From NCBI RefSeq assembly GCF_001640805.2, contig NC_066847.1, forward strand, positions 19,335,504-19,399,503: a DNA stretch of 64,000 nt. The letters are read 5' to 3'. Source of the DNA: Lates calcarifer (Eukaryota > Chordata > Actinopteri > Centropomidae). A model generated the notes under the pieces. It was not told the origin of the DNA. It was given only the letters and a program-made list of their open reading frames with translations, and did not search any database. Both the position numbers and the translations under genes were made by a program. Shown here in pieces: positions 51,138 to 63,619 of this stretch; the first letter of the stretch is position 1; each line of letters begins with the position of its first letter.

Positions 51138-52984
51138 GATTCATTTTCATGAAGTATATAGAAGTAGCATTAGATGTCCTGTAGCAGTATTAGTTGGTGT
51201 AGAGTCCTCTTGACAATCTGGTCCTCTTTTTTTCTTTAGCCACTGAACACACGCTCTGGTTGTACAGACGTTTTCATGCTTCACACGCACCGACTGATAA
51301 AGGCAAGAAAAAAAAAGCCTATCTGAAGTTTAGCCTCTAAAAATATATGCTAGCCTTCAATATGTTTCACTGGTTGGGGAAAAAAAGCATGAGTAATTTA
51401 GGCTCATTAAAGTTCCATAATGAAGTCAATGTCAAAATAATACATTTGAAAAAAACTTAACAGTGTTTAAGCGTCATGGTTGATTTAGATTAGTCAATGT
51501 GTAGTGCTTTGTTCACAGTAGAACTGGGCTCAACTCACCGGCTAGTCAAGCTCCTGGGGTAGTAGTTTCAAGGAGTCAACTGCATGTTTAAAAAAAGACA
51601 CTTGGAGGTGAATAATACCAATCAACATTTAAGAAGTTGTATACCAAAATGTATACTTTTTCAAACATGTTTCATAACTTCTTAATGCAAACCAGTGCTC
51701 AGTCTCTATGTAGAAAATGTCAACATGTATGGTCAATGATATCTATCAAACTTGTGCAATTTCTTTTCTAATCAAAGGTGCTTTTGTGTGCATGTGTGCA
51801 AACTGCATTTGAAGTCATCACACAATGACCATTCCTTAAATTTATCTATGAATAGAGGTTATACTACCAGTATTTTGCAACTAACTGCAAAAAAAATATA
51901 CACCAATGTTGTGTTTTATACTGGAAATAAAAATCATAATCACAATCTCTCTTTAAGCTACATAGAATGTGGAAACCACAGATTTAACAGCAATATACCG
52001 TGTATGTCACCGTTGAGAACTGCGACCCTCCCACCCCCACCCCATGCGTCTGTCCCCTACTGTCCTTCCTGTCGGACATGGTCCAAAATCCCCCACGTGA
52101 AAAAGTGGGCGACCATTTCTCCTACAACTGACCTATGACCCCTTCCTGTTAGAGCTGGCCAGAAACACCCGCTTTACCTCAACACAGCCACTGTACAGCC
52201 GCTTAGTAGGAACTAACTGTAAAATAATAGTAAATAGATTCTTTGAATGTGTGAGGAGAAAATGCATGCAAGGAATTTGGGCTGGTTACCCACTGACTGT
52301 ACAGCTGAGCTTATCCAACTATATATGTTCATTTTTATGCATCCATTCAGAGAGGAACACCAAGAACTCATTGGTTTTATTTTGTAAATATAAACTCCTG
52401 GATTTTGCAATAACCAAATGGTTCACACATGTATTTTATTCACTTTTATTTCTTTTCTGTTTTGCAGTAGCGGATGGAAACAGACATTGATATTGTATGC
52501 TGGTGGCCCTTTGTATCATGATATTTACTGAGCAAAACACAACACGAGAGCATTTATTTTTAGACTACTCAACATCTGATTAGCATGCATCAAACTGTAA
52601 ACATGCCTATTCAGTTTCTGGTAAGAAAACAAAGGCTTTAAATACCATATTGCCTCCTCGGATTCAACAAACGTAGGACTCAGTGATGCTGCTTAGTGAT
52701 GGTTTCTGACATTTGGTACAGGTTGCACAAGCATAGGAAAAACAAAACTATTATCCCTGCATAAACCAAACTCATATGTTAAACTGTTCTGTGTAGTGTG
52801 TGCTCTCATATTGTATATTTCCTTGAACATTTCCACCACCAAGATTCAAAGATTCAATTTAAGGCCTCTATGATGACTCATGTGCTTTGTGAAATCCTCC
52901 TGTGCACATTTGCCATTTAACACTGTCTTCAGAGTGCCCACACACTCTCCTGAACATGATCACATCACACCTTCTACTCGCCTC

Positions 52985-53325
52985 TCCTCTTTAAAACAAT
53001 AGTTTCACATGTTGGGAAACTTACTTTCTTGGCAAAAGTGAGGTGAGAAGATACTGCTATCATGCCTGTACAATAAATAATAAATATGAAGCTACCTGCT
53101 TAGCTTAGATTACTGGAAACAGGAGGAAGCAACTTGCCTAGCTGTATCAGAAGGTAGCTGTTCTACTGTTTCCAACCTTTCTGTTAAGCTAAGCTAAGCT
53201 AACCATTAGCTTGCAGTAGTTTCATATTTACCATGGAGACATGACGCTGGTATCAGTCTTTTTGTCTGACTCTCGTCAAGTACGTGAATAAGCGTTGCTC
53301 CCAAAATGTCAAACTATTTTAACTA
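52985..53325. repeat. MITE-like repeat (family A) in the slc24a2 3' UTR
   Basis: The left end has AATAGTTTCACATGTTGGGA, CTTGGCAAAAGTGAGGTGAG and AAATATGAAGCTACCTGCTT. The right end has TTAAGCTAAGCTAAGCTAAC, AGTTTCATATTTACCATGGA and CCCAAAATGTCAAACTATTT. Both inverted halves are present, so a transcript would fold into a long imperfect hairpin. Confidence 0.75.
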
Positions 53326-53717
53326 TATTTTAACATTTTAAGAGGTAATTTGCTTGAGTTGGTTCACCCTCCGCCACTGCGGTCACATGTACATACTGTA
53401 CCTGTGCACATCCATTCTTAACCCCCCGTCAAGAAAACAAAGTCCCCATCATGTTTTTGTGTGAGAGCCTGAATGGTGAGAATAAAACACAAAAAGATAA
53501 AACCAGTTAACACGTGAGCTTGGCATTGATTGTGGTTTCCTGGATAAGCGACCGTGAACGTTGACCACTGATGAACATTCTTGCACTGTAAATGTTTTAT
53601 TTTCTTGGTGTTAATGTAAGATTTATTTAAGGTGTACATATATACAGATACAAATTAACCATATAATCTATATGTGTAAAAGAAATATGTCTCTTTATGT
53701 AAAAACACAAAGTATAT

Positions 53718-53732
53718 AATAAAACAAATAAA
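53718..53732 (+). terminator. slc24a2: Tandem polyadenylation signals of slc24a2
   Basis: AATAAA occurs at 53718-53723 and 53727-53732. GT-rich sequence (TGTGTTTGCTGATTTG) follows 20-40 bases later, as expected downstream of a cleavage site. This marks the likely distal end of the slc24a2 mRNA. Confidence 0.65.
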
Positions 53733-55208
53733 GATGATAATTCAAATATGCAACAATGTGTTTGCTGATTTGATTTGAAGTATTATGCATATGCATTTTT
53801 TGTTATTCAGTCTGTGAAAAATGTTCTATAAGGTCTGAAGTTAACTGCCACTGACTTGCATTATGGGAAATCTATTCTAAAATCTACACTGACACCTGTA
53901 CTAGAAAATGAAAGTCAGGATCTCTCTGCCTCTGCTGCGTCAGTTTTGATTGTTGAGATTAATTCCTGCTGTACATAGGCCCACACATACAGTACATAAA
54001 CTCAGCATGGATGATTTTGAGCATCTTTTAAATGCATAGAAAATCTGTGTAGTCAGTACCAAGTCATGCAAAAATCTGTCACAGGATACACACACGCCTG
54101 GCCAATTCTTGAGTAAGCTCTTGGCCTCTTTGAATTTCCTATAAAAAAAGACTCTACACACTTCCTGCAGATGTTAAATGAATACACCCCATTGTTTGTC
54201 AACCTACACACTTCTTTGATTTCTCCTTTGTCTGCTGCCTTCAATTCCTGTTGAGAATTCTAGTGCAAATTGAGTTGACTTTGTATGAATGCTTTGAAAA
54301 AAAAGAAGCCCATTTTTCCTGAGAGGCTTTTCCTCCCAACTCAGCTGCAGTAAAAATCCATGATTTTCAGCATCATTTTTGAATGGAGGAGGCTTCAATG
54401 ATGATCTCAAATAGCAATCAGCAGTGTAAAACAGAAAGAAAACATCCTCCATATTGTGTTTCATCTAAGTTGCTTTTTGTTCACTTCTCATGAAGTGCCC
54501 TCCTGCGTACATGAAGATGAGTAGTGGAATAGGGCGCCCTCATGAGATCAAACTCTGGTACTTCAATGTGACTAAGAGCAATAATGACGCAACAATCAGT
54601 TATGATGTAATCCTGATAATCCACCCACCTAAAATTGTCCTGCAGCACTGTTAAACATTTCTAAGGAATTACTTCTGTCTTCCAAAGAATGACTTATTAT
54701 AATTTCCCATGTACCTTTATATTTATATACTCTTATTTCCCTAAAATTAACTACAAAAAATCACAACATGAGTCATACTACTGACTTTTTGTCCACCATA
54801 TTGCTTTCTCCTTTCAGTGTCCATTTCTGCTTTATTTTTACAAAGCAGATTAAAGACAGATTAATGTGAGACAACACAGATTGTTTTCCAAAGAAGAGTG
54901 GATACAGGAACATACTGTATTTCTATGACTGAACCTTGAGTCAGTAGTTATCAGGCTTTGCAACAACAAACACCTTTTTATCTCCAAGTTCATGGTGTGC
55001 ACCGGGGGGCAAAAATGAAGGGGCACTTGCTCAGTGAGCACAGACAAGGAACCCCACATGGCTTGGAGGCCGACCTCAGGCACTTAGTTCACCAACAGCC
55101 TAAGGGGTATGACAGTGAAACCAGTGAATCCCACTAGGCATCTTGTAAAATACTGGCTTTAAAGAAAAAAGGGGGCAATTCGACACTGAGAACCAAAGGG
55201 GCTAGTAG

Positions 55209-55231
55209 CATGTGTGTGTGTGTGTGTGTGA
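55209..55231. repeat. (TG)n microsatellite
   Basis: About eleven TG units. Confidence 0.9.
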
Positions 55232-56126
55232 GATTGCTTGGGGTTGGATTTCTAAACATGATAAGACATGCATAAAATTCCACAAGCTAAGGTTAAACTT
55301 TGATGGTGGCAACAATGCCAAGATACAGTTAGTGGTAATAATCTTGGAGAGACAGAGAAATCCCCAGATTGTTCCCGTTAATTCAACTAAGATATTTCCT
55401 CATGTTTGTTTTCTGTTTTGTTTCCCCACAGCTTCTTTTTCCACCACTCTTGTTTCTGCATATTCCTCAGAAGTCCATTCAGACTTGAACAAAACATGTC
55501 TCCCCCACAGAGTATACGTTCACACATTTCCAAAAATAATCAGCATGTTCCTCAAGGATTCTTTAAAATAATCCGTCAGCATCATCTTTCCTCAGAAGTG
55601 TGTCTCATTTTTCCAGGTATTCCCAGTTTTTTCCGCGTAACCCTGATGACTGCTTCCCTGCACCTTTCACTGGAAACTGATTCTGCATGTCTCCATCCAC
55701 TGCTAACAGCTGCAGTGAGTCAAGACGAATCATCACTGGGTTAACCCACACTGATGTTAAACACTCAAACAACCTCCAGTTTGAATGTGTTAAACGGTAA
55801 ATCATCAGCATTCCCCTGTCGAGCAGTTGTTTTAATCACTGTTACTGACAGCACCTTTTCATCCACTATCATGACTATTTAACTATTTAAATCACATTTT
55901 CCTTCAGAATTCTGGACAGCATGCTGTTTTTTTCTGGATACCTTGCTTTGGAAGACATGATGATATGGTAAGTCTGATGTAGTCATGTGAAGAGGAGCTT
56001 TTTCTGAAGCTTTGCTTGTCGTGGTATGACAGAGACAGTAAATAATGTATACAATTTTGAAGTAAAGTATCTTATTATGTGGCTAAATAACCACTAATAC
56101 TTCAAAGATAGGGCCAAACACAAATG

Positions 56127-56173
56127 ATGAAAATAAAGTTATTGGCTCATCTGGCCAATAACTTTATTTTCAT
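56127..56173. repeat. Perfect 20-bp inverted repeat with 7-base loop
   Basis: The arm ATGAAAATAAAGTTATTGGC at 56127-56146 and its exact reverse complement at 56154-56173 flank TCATCTG. The stem has no mismatch. It lies about 2.4 kb past the slc24a2 end, with no recognised host element. Confidence 0.95.
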
Positions 56174-57155
56174 TCTGGATTTTTTAAGTTAAATTGATGA
56201 GAGATCTTATATAAAAAATAAAATTAAAAAGTGATATTATACACTTTAAAATCACAGCCAGAAACTAAAGAGCAAAAACTGAGTTCCTTGACTTCTGATG
56301 GAAATAAGCACATGGTTATGAATCATGTGTTCCTTCAGACATTACCGACTCAGCTTAAAGTGAATTAGACGATCAAACCAAATGTCAAAAGAGTATTTTA
56401 AAAAATGGATGACATTACCAACATTTTATCAAACTTAATGGTTGATTTCTGAACTTTCTACTACTAAAGTTTAAGTCTGAAACTCTGCTGCAATTATAAT
56501 TCATACAAATGTATTTCATTTACATTAGGAAAGACAAACCTTTTCAATAAATAGCTTTATTGCATTATTTGTAAAATGTTTCTCGTAATTTTAGAATCCC
56601 TACTCTTTCTCTTGATAGTGGTTACCTAGTGTTTCCACTGCACCTACAAATATTTCTGCCAATTCGCATAACCTGATGATAGTGTTATGTTTTTTATGTT
56701 TATTGTGTTTTTTTTTTTTTTTGTTTTTGTTTTTTTGTTGTTGTTGTTGTTTTACTTTGATATCTTGTCTTATTTATTCACATCCTCCTTTCCTACATTA
56801 GCCCTATTAAGATCTGTGGTTTCAGAGGTAAATCCTCAAGGTCATTTTTCACAGCAGACATACCCTGTTAACATTAACAATGGCTTCATTCTATTCAAAT
56901 GAGCCAGCATCCAAAAAGCCTATTTCCTCACTGGGCTGTAACTGTGATTTTTATATGCTCTAATTATCATACACATGTCTGTTATTGTTTCAGTGTACCT
57001 TGGGTAGTTTCATTTTTGTCTTGTTTGAACTACTTTTGGTTTTTGTGGTTATGTAAAACCATTTACAACAGTATAAAAGTACTACACATTGTGGAAGTAA
57101 TAGTAAGGTAGAATGATATAATGGGTGACAAGAGTGCTCAAAGTACACTTAATAG

Positions 57156-57560
57156 TAGTGGTAGAAAGTGAAGTACATTTACAAAAGTTATGTATTTATG
57201 TACAAATCTGAGGTACTTTAGTTAAATATGTATAATTTCTGCTCTGTATACAGTTACACCAGTACATATCTGATCCGACAGTTATTCTTACCAGTTATAT
57301 TTTATGTTGGAAATATATATCAGTGTAGAGACTATGATTCACGGTTGCAGATTAAGCAACACAACAGTATGTGAGGTTGTTAAGATTAGCTGTTGTACTC
57401 TCTGATCAACATCAACATTTAAATGCTGGATCAGTGGAAGGGTCCATTCTGCTTAATGAATATTTTAATTTTGAAGGCAGGACTTTTACTTGTAATGGAT
57501 TACTTTCAGATTGTGGCATTACTACTTTTACCTAAAGTACGTGACTACTTCCTCCACCAC
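57156..57560. repeat. MITE-like repeat (family D)
   Basis: It opens AGTGGTAGAAAGTGAAGTAC, contains GGACTTTTACTTGTAATGGA near the right and closes with ACTTCCTCCACCAC, the inverted counterpart of the left end. I recognise it as a very abundant percomorph non-autonomous element with AGTGGTGGAAAGTAAC-type termini. Confidence 0.8.
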
Positions 57561-57564
57561 AGAT

Positions 57565-60500
57565 CATACATGATTTAACCTTCAGTACCTTTAGTGACCT
57601 CTGGTGACCTTTCAACTTTAATAGAAACCAGCGTTTCCATTATGTTAAGGAATATGATATTCAAATGCCATATTTAGCAGGACATTTCTACTTTGCGATA
57701 TTTTGATTCTTTCATTTCTTTCCACAGTTGTATCTGTTCTTGACGAATTAATCCCAAACATGAAAACGTTTGTAAAGTTGGCCTGAAATATAACTAGACT
57801 TTGGCATTTCCTTTGAAACATTTTTCTAGGAGAAACATAAATGACAGCAGTGAATGTCCACAAAACAAATGAAACGGAAAATATCTGATATACATTTTCA
57901 CTGTGATCTGTTGTAGACAGAATTGTTTAAGTGCTTCAGTTTTTTAGTTGTTAAATAACCTGATTTAATTTGACTTTCTTCCCTATAGGAATCTAAATTC
58001 CATACACTAATATACTATAGAAAATAAGAAGAAAACAATTAGGATCCTTTTAGAAGTTCCCTCATTATTGAATGCTTGGGCGACATTTCCTTGTAGTAGA
58101 GGTTTCTGACCTCAATAAGACTTAACTGTTAAAAATGTATTTTTAGAATTTAGATAGACAGGATGAAATTTCAGAGAAGCAGACTAATTATTTTTCTTTT
58201 GAGACATTTATGACATGCAGCTTGATATATTTCATAATATTGTGCAACACATTGTGAAAATAAAAATATAAAAAAAATATATTACAACAGGCTGCTGGGA
58301 AGTTAAATAACTTCTAATAGTCTGAGAGAATTCATACACATTGATTCACCAATAAAATCAAGATTCCTTTTGAATTTGTGTGTCAGTGTCAGTGTCACTG
58401 GAGTCTGTGGGGATTTTCCCTTCACCAGCTCACATTTTACAACACACCGACTCACTTTCTAACTCATTCGCCAGCAGCTAATAAACACCACATGGTCTTG
58501 AGGGCAAGGTTAGTAGCACCGAGGGCGGCTTGTTCAGCAAGTCAGCCTACTATCGGGCCAGACTTTGCTCTGTGACTTCATCTGCTCGCTGTTACAGGGT
58601 GTGCTTGTGTTTGACTCAGCTAAAAACATCTCAGAGGAGGCTCCCGCGCCAAATCCTGCACACTCACTCAATCCTGTTACAAGCGTGGCAGCAGAGGAGC
58701 TTGTCCGAGGGAGACTTTGGCTACAGAGTGAGAGAATAGTTTCAAAATATCTCAGACGCAGGCAAGTCATCACCAAAACTGCCCTGCTTAGCTGTTTCTG
58801 GGGGATTCATGTGGGGAGTTGTTTTCATGACTCTTGAAAAAAAAAAAAAAAATGGGGGCCTCAGTGGTTCTGAGACCATATGATGACTCACAGGAGGGTC
58901 TGTGTTGATCTTGAAGTGTAACTGCTGTTGCACATGTGGCTGTGTGATTCAGCTTGAGAAGCGTCTGAGAAAGGGTTTTTGGTTTGCAACACAGAGAAAA
59001 TGATGTACAATAATAGCCAGACAAGTTGACAAGCACTGATATGTCATTATGACAATTTAAAACTGAGTCAGAGACAGTGGAACAACACCAAATAAGGAGA
59101 AAGTACACCAATCTGTCTAAACCCTTCTAAACAGATCATTTAAAATAAACAAGTAATTCTAAAAAGTAACAACTTTTAATAGAGTTAGAGAGTAAAAATG
59201 TCATTAAATAAAATGCTGTAGTAGATTTTAAGGAAGGGCCAGCAGGTGATGACACGCAGCCAGAAACATAGGTGCGGCCATCTTGCAAGATGATGGCTTT
59301 AAATCAATTGTCACCAAAGGTCAGTAAAGGCAAAATGATGTACAATAACAGTTATATAAACTTACAGGAAATAAGCTATGATGTTTTGAGCTGAGTTAGA
59401 ACTTGAGAAAAAAGACTTCAGAATAAAATGCACCATTTGTAGCATCAAATCAATAACGTTTCAAAAATGCAAATAATATCTGATCAGTGGATCAATAAGT
59501 GAAACTCCTTACCCACAAAAACTGAAATGAATCATAACTGAGATCAAGTTAAACTATAGTTGACAAATCTGTATGATTATGTGTGGCCTGGTGATTGTCA
59601 TTCATTTTTAATTTTGTTGTTTCATGCTGCTTTGTGGGTATTTTCTCGTGGAATTGTGTGCTGTGTGCACTTTGGTGTGTATTTTCTTGTCGGGTTGTGT
59701 GTATTCGTACAAATGCTAATTTAGGAACAGGCAGTGCAAACAAGCTTAAGCTATAAATGTTGTGGTGCATGGCACTGGCGTGTGTGCCTATAAAAGAAAA
59801 CAAAATGTGAACATGTTAACGTATTTTAATGGTTATAGGGACAAAAGGCATTTTTTAAATTTGAAAAAAAAAAAAAAAGCAGATCACATGTTTACAAGTG
59901 TCACACCTTCCCTCCCACAGTCAGGCACACCTTTACACTTGCCCTGTAGCTAAGTCACAAGCACCTGAATACAAAGGATTCCTTCATAGTCATACCTGTA
60001 TGTGTCTTATATGTACATGTTGTTTGCATTTTGAGGATTCCATCACTTTATTGCTTTGATTGATTTTAGACAACAGTAACATTGGTGAAAATGAGTCTAC
60101 TGCATGGCACAGGTGACATGCTGAGCAGAGTATTTTCTTAGTGGTGGCATCTGAGACTTACCTCTGGCTAAATTCCATACCTTGCTAAGACAGATTTAAT
60201 AGATAGGTACGGATCATATTTTTGTTATTATTGTCTTATCCTGCTTTCTTGCAACTGCTAGAAAGAGAGTCTTCACCTAAATGGGCCTATACCTGTTTGA
60301 AAGTAGACCTAGTTAAACCTCATACCAATCATTGTAACCCTTCATTTTCTATTTACAAAGTGGTTACTATGATAAACAAATGCATACTGTACGTAATGGA
60401 AATGTTAACCCTGTCAGGTCCTGTAATTGTTTTTTTACTTTAACGTATTTGCTCTGTGGGAGTTGACAGGTGTGGCCAGTGTCGACACCTTAGGAAGTGA

Positions 60501-60770
60501 GTCATCAGTGTCGAATGTGCCACGGTCAGCTTTAGGGTTGTCAAATTGTTTGAAAAGGACAAAAATCATGTATTGTTCATCAGCTTAAATTTATACACTG
60601 AATGTCTACTCTATAAACTATATAAACTATAAACGCTCAGATCTTTCCCACAATCTGAAACTAGGGAAAACAAAACTGTCATCAGTGATGTAGTACATCT
60701 TTATATCCATGCAGTGAAGAACAGACTGCGTTAAATGAAGCTGGATAGTGTGAGGGCAATCTGTTAAACA
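57565..60770. other. Intergenic, no gene recognised
   Basis: Several open frames cluster at 58530-58840 but overlap in different frames and lack a domain or splice pattern. Poly-A runs are near 58839 and 59863. Nothing else is supported. Confidence 0.5.
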
Positions 60771-60777
60771 TCTGTGG

Positions 60778-61010
60778 ATGTTGGGAAGGAGTACTCAGGT
60801 CCTTCAGCTTCAGTAAAAGAATCAATATAACAATATAAAAACACTCCATTACAAGTACAGGTCCAAATAATGCAGTATTAGCATCCAAATATAGTTAAAG
60901 CATCATAAATAAAGGTAATCATTCTGTCAAAAAATGGCCCTATGAGGGATATATTATTACATATGACATTATTAGATTTATTAGTTGCATTTTACTGTTG
61001 GACTTAGTTT
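60778..61010. repeat. MITE-like repeat (family D), truncated and diverged
   Basis: GGAAGGAGTACTCAGGTCCT, CACTCCATTACAAGTACAGG and the following GCAGTATTAGCATCCAAATA track the family D left half. The right inverted end is missing, and family F sequence follows directly. Confidence 0.6.
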
Positions 61011-61013
61011 AAC

Positions 61014-61195
61014 CCAGTGGTTTCCAATCTAGGGACTGTGCCCCCTTCTGAGGGCTGCAAAATAAATCTGAGGAGTCATGAGATGATTAATGGGAGAGGG
61101 GAAAAACGTTCTGCTTAACAGATCTGTATTCATTTTTCAGACATCTCTTCAGCTGATTTTTAAGAAATATTACACAATGTTATTTAAATGACACA
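61014..61195. repeat. MITE-like repeat (family F)
   Basis: CCCAGTGGTTTCCAATCTAG, then GAGGGCTGCAAAATAAATCT, GAGGAGTCATGAGATGATTA and ATGGGAGAGG. I recognise this as a common teleost element with CAGTGGTTCCCAACC-type ends. Only the left portion is clear. Confidence 0.65.
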
Positions 61196-61215
61196 AAAAA
61201 CATATCTCTCTTTCA

Positions 61216-61217
<2 letters not shown>

Positions 61218-61264
<47 letters not shown>
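61218..61264. repeat. (TA)n microsatellite
   Basis: About 23 uninterrupted TA units. Confidence 0.95.
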
Positions 61265-61266
<2 letters not shown>

Positions 61267-61929
61267 TGGTAGAGGTGTCAAGAAGGGTACAGTGGAAACA
61301 CTCGCGTATAGTTCAGGTTCATCAAAACTTATGTAAATGTAGTAAATGTATTGTGGTGGGACACAGATGTAGTCTTTCTTTTGGCTGGTGACTGGTCATT
61401 GCCATGAATCACTTACTTTTGGACAACAGCTGTTATTCGGCGATAATCTTCCAGTTGTATCTACGAGTGACACCTCACATCTACACACTGTTTGCATGGA
61501 AGAGGTCGCCATAAACGAGGGTCATAAAGAATTCTCTAACGAAGTGATGTTTCCTGTCCTGGATAGACACCGTTTTCTGGTCTAGACGGGTTTTGAATCA
61601 TTCTGCGTGATTCATTAATGAAGCAGATGCTGTAGTCATGGTTAAATTGTGTGTGTGGATCAGCAGGTCAGATTTCTGGTAAACTGGGACTTTTGGAGAT
61701 TTTGGCTCTATGGAAGTCACCCAAGCAAAACATGAAGATGATCGATCCTAACACTTTTTTGAAACATAATGTAAAAGGGGGTAATTTAAATGAGTTCCTA
61801 TGGTAACTGGTATTTCTATAATGTCCTTAAAGTTATGGGATGGTATGTTATTGACTGCTGAGACATATTATAGGCTTTAAAAAAAAACATTTTGGGAGGT
61901 TTTTCATTCCTGACAGGTTTGAACGAATT

Positions 61930-62270
61930 TTTTTCACGGGTCTTTTCTCCTCGAGAGGGTGTCCCTCCACCTACTCTCTAAATGAGGTCAATGGGATTCC
62001 TCGTCAGCGCCCAAAGGTGCAGGAAGCCACGCCAGAACTGCCCGGCCAACCCCCGAAACACACCTACCGCACTGTTAAAACCTCGATAGTCATCCGGTGA
62101 CACTGCCTGTGCACAGAAGTGGGCGGTGGAAGGCAGACTTATCTCTTCCACCCGCAGCCTACTTTTTTATATTCTGCTGACGCCTGATGCCAAGACACAT
62201 GGATCTGGGACAACGACCGGGGACAGAGCTGGATATGGGAGTTCTCGTTTTACATACCTCAACAGGTAGA
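61930..62270 (+). promoter_or_regulatory. CpG-richer patch, possible promoter and first exon
   Basis: CpG dinucleotides are denser than in the flanks. A TATA-like TTTTTATATT at about 62163 is followed by an ATG at 62187 that stays open 27 codons to a donor-like ACAG|GTAGAT near 62268. No acceptor partner or homologue is visible inside the window. It could be the start of the next gene or chance. Confidence 0.25.
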
Positions 62271-62279
62271 TGTGATGAT

Positions 62280-63195
62280 AAACCTACAGGGCAAAGGCGG
62301 GCGATAGGGAGCAGGCCTACAGTTATTTTTATTTTATCACTAAATGTGCTTGTTTTCTCTCGGTACTTTTTTTATTGTGGCCCTCCTGTAAGATGAAACC
62401 CTCTTTGTGAGACTATACCTGCGTTTCTTTTCATGCCTTAAATTTGCCCATGTTTTCTGCTCGTTATTGTGTTGCTTTGGGATCATAGAAACCTAATATC
62501 ATTATTTGAAGTACTACAGTGTGTGTTTATGAAGTCATTTTAAGCTTGATTCAACTTTAATGACACGCAAACCTGTTGGATCAACGTGGGTTTTGTTTGG
62601 CTCGGCGCTGCCACACAGTCTCTCTGTCATGTCTCCAGTGAGAAGAGCCACATTCGGATATTTTTTCACCCCCGGCACTCCTGCATGAAGATGAACCTCT
62701 GCCTGGATTTGTGAATGGGCTGTGAACACCATCCCTAAAGGCAGGATTTGAACATGGGTCCAGGAAGGAAGGCAAGATGTTGGCATAGCTGTTGAGTTAG
62801 GAGCCCTGCTATGCCATCAAATTGCCATCTTTCTCTCCCCTTTGCTGCAAAACACCCCAAGATTTTTTTCCTTCCTGGATACAACTGAGTGTGTTTTTGG
62901 TTTCATTTTGTGATATGATTAATCTAAAATTCAACAGAACATCCTGTAAAGTGAATTAGAGATACACCTAAACTGTGAGTTTGTTGGGTTGCTTACTTTT
63001 TAAAAGACCAATTTTAAAAGTGGTGTTATCTAAAATAGTAGCAGAACTGCACTTTGTGGTACATCAATACTTCAGCCATAATGCCCAGCCCAATTCTCTC
63101 GCAGAATTCTATTCCAGTGCACAAATACCATATGCTATGCTATTAACATGATGATGACAAAGTAGGGCAAAATCAGTCAAAATACGGCTAACCCT
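62280..63195. other. Intergenic, no gene recognised
   Basis: Nothing is supported. A tRNA B-box-like GTTCAAATCC on the minus strand at 62753-62744 was considered as a SINE trace and not accepted. Confidence 0.5.
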
Positions 63196-63200
63196 GTGTC

Positions 63201-63617
63201 CAGTGGTGTAAAGTAACTAAGTACAATTACTCAAACACTGTAGGCTACTTCAGGACAATCTTGAGTTACTGTATTTCCTTTTTATGCTACTTCACACTCC
63301 ACTATATCTCAGAGGCAAATGTACTTTTTACTACACTACGTTAACTTGACAGCTGGAGTTTAAGGGTTTTTTTTGTTTGTTTGTTTTTTGGTTTATTAGT
63401 TTATTATTTGTTTTTTGATTTGTTTTTTTTAACCTTGTGACACGTGTAAAATAATGCAACACTCAGTGGCCATTCTCCATAATGTTTTTACTTTCAATAC
63501 TACAGTTTACTATTTTAGGATATAAGTATTATCTACTTTTACTTATGTACTATGACCTTTACTTGTAACATAGTGCATTTTCTGATACTCTCTCCTCTCC
63601 TTTACCTCCACTACCCA
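63201..63617. repeat. MITE-like repeat (family D), with both ends
   Basis: It starts CAGTGGTGTAAAGTAACTAA and GTACAATTACTCAAACACTG, has TATCTCAGAGGCAAATGTAC inside, and ends TTTACCTCCACTACCCAG. A (TTTG)n-like T-rich stretch at 63368-63432 interrupts or expands the middle. Confidence 0.8.
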
Positions 63618-63619
63618 GT

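Larger units (their letters stand above)
50257..53755 (+). other. slc24a2: slc24a2 3' UTR (inferred)
   Basis: About 3.5 kb of non-coding sequence runs from the stop to the paired AATAAA signals at 53718 and 53727. Internal AATAAA hexamers at 51926 and 53481 allow shorter forms. It holds a CTT/T tract at 51096-51137 and a MITE-like repeat at 52985-53325. The extent is inferred from signals only. Confidence 0.6.
53760..57150. other. Intergenic, no gene recognised
   Basis: AT-rich sequence with scattered short open frames of no recognisable content. It contains a (TG)n at 55209-55231 and the perfect hairpin at 56127-56173. No splice-supported exon chain is seen. Confidence 0.6.

Noticed and set aside
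55212..55744. Two overlapping plus-strand open frames of 119 and 112 codons
   Set aside because: One begins in a TG microsatellite. Neither has a recognisable domain or exon structure.
58530..58840. Cluster of overlapping plus-strand open frames
   Set aside because: They lie in different frames, with no conserved motif and no consistent splice sites. They are probably chance.
61388..61585. 65-codon plus-strand open frame
   Set aside because: It looks somewhat protein-like but has no recognised family, no splice sites and no neighbouring exon. Not enough support for a gene or pseudogene call.
62744..62816. tRNA-derived SINE head (B-box-like GTTCAAATCC, A-box-like TGGCATAGC on the minus strand)
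   Set aside because: The A-box-like sequence is matched by a nearby inverted copy, so its strand is ambiguous, and no tail or target duplication is visible. The evidence is too thin to call.
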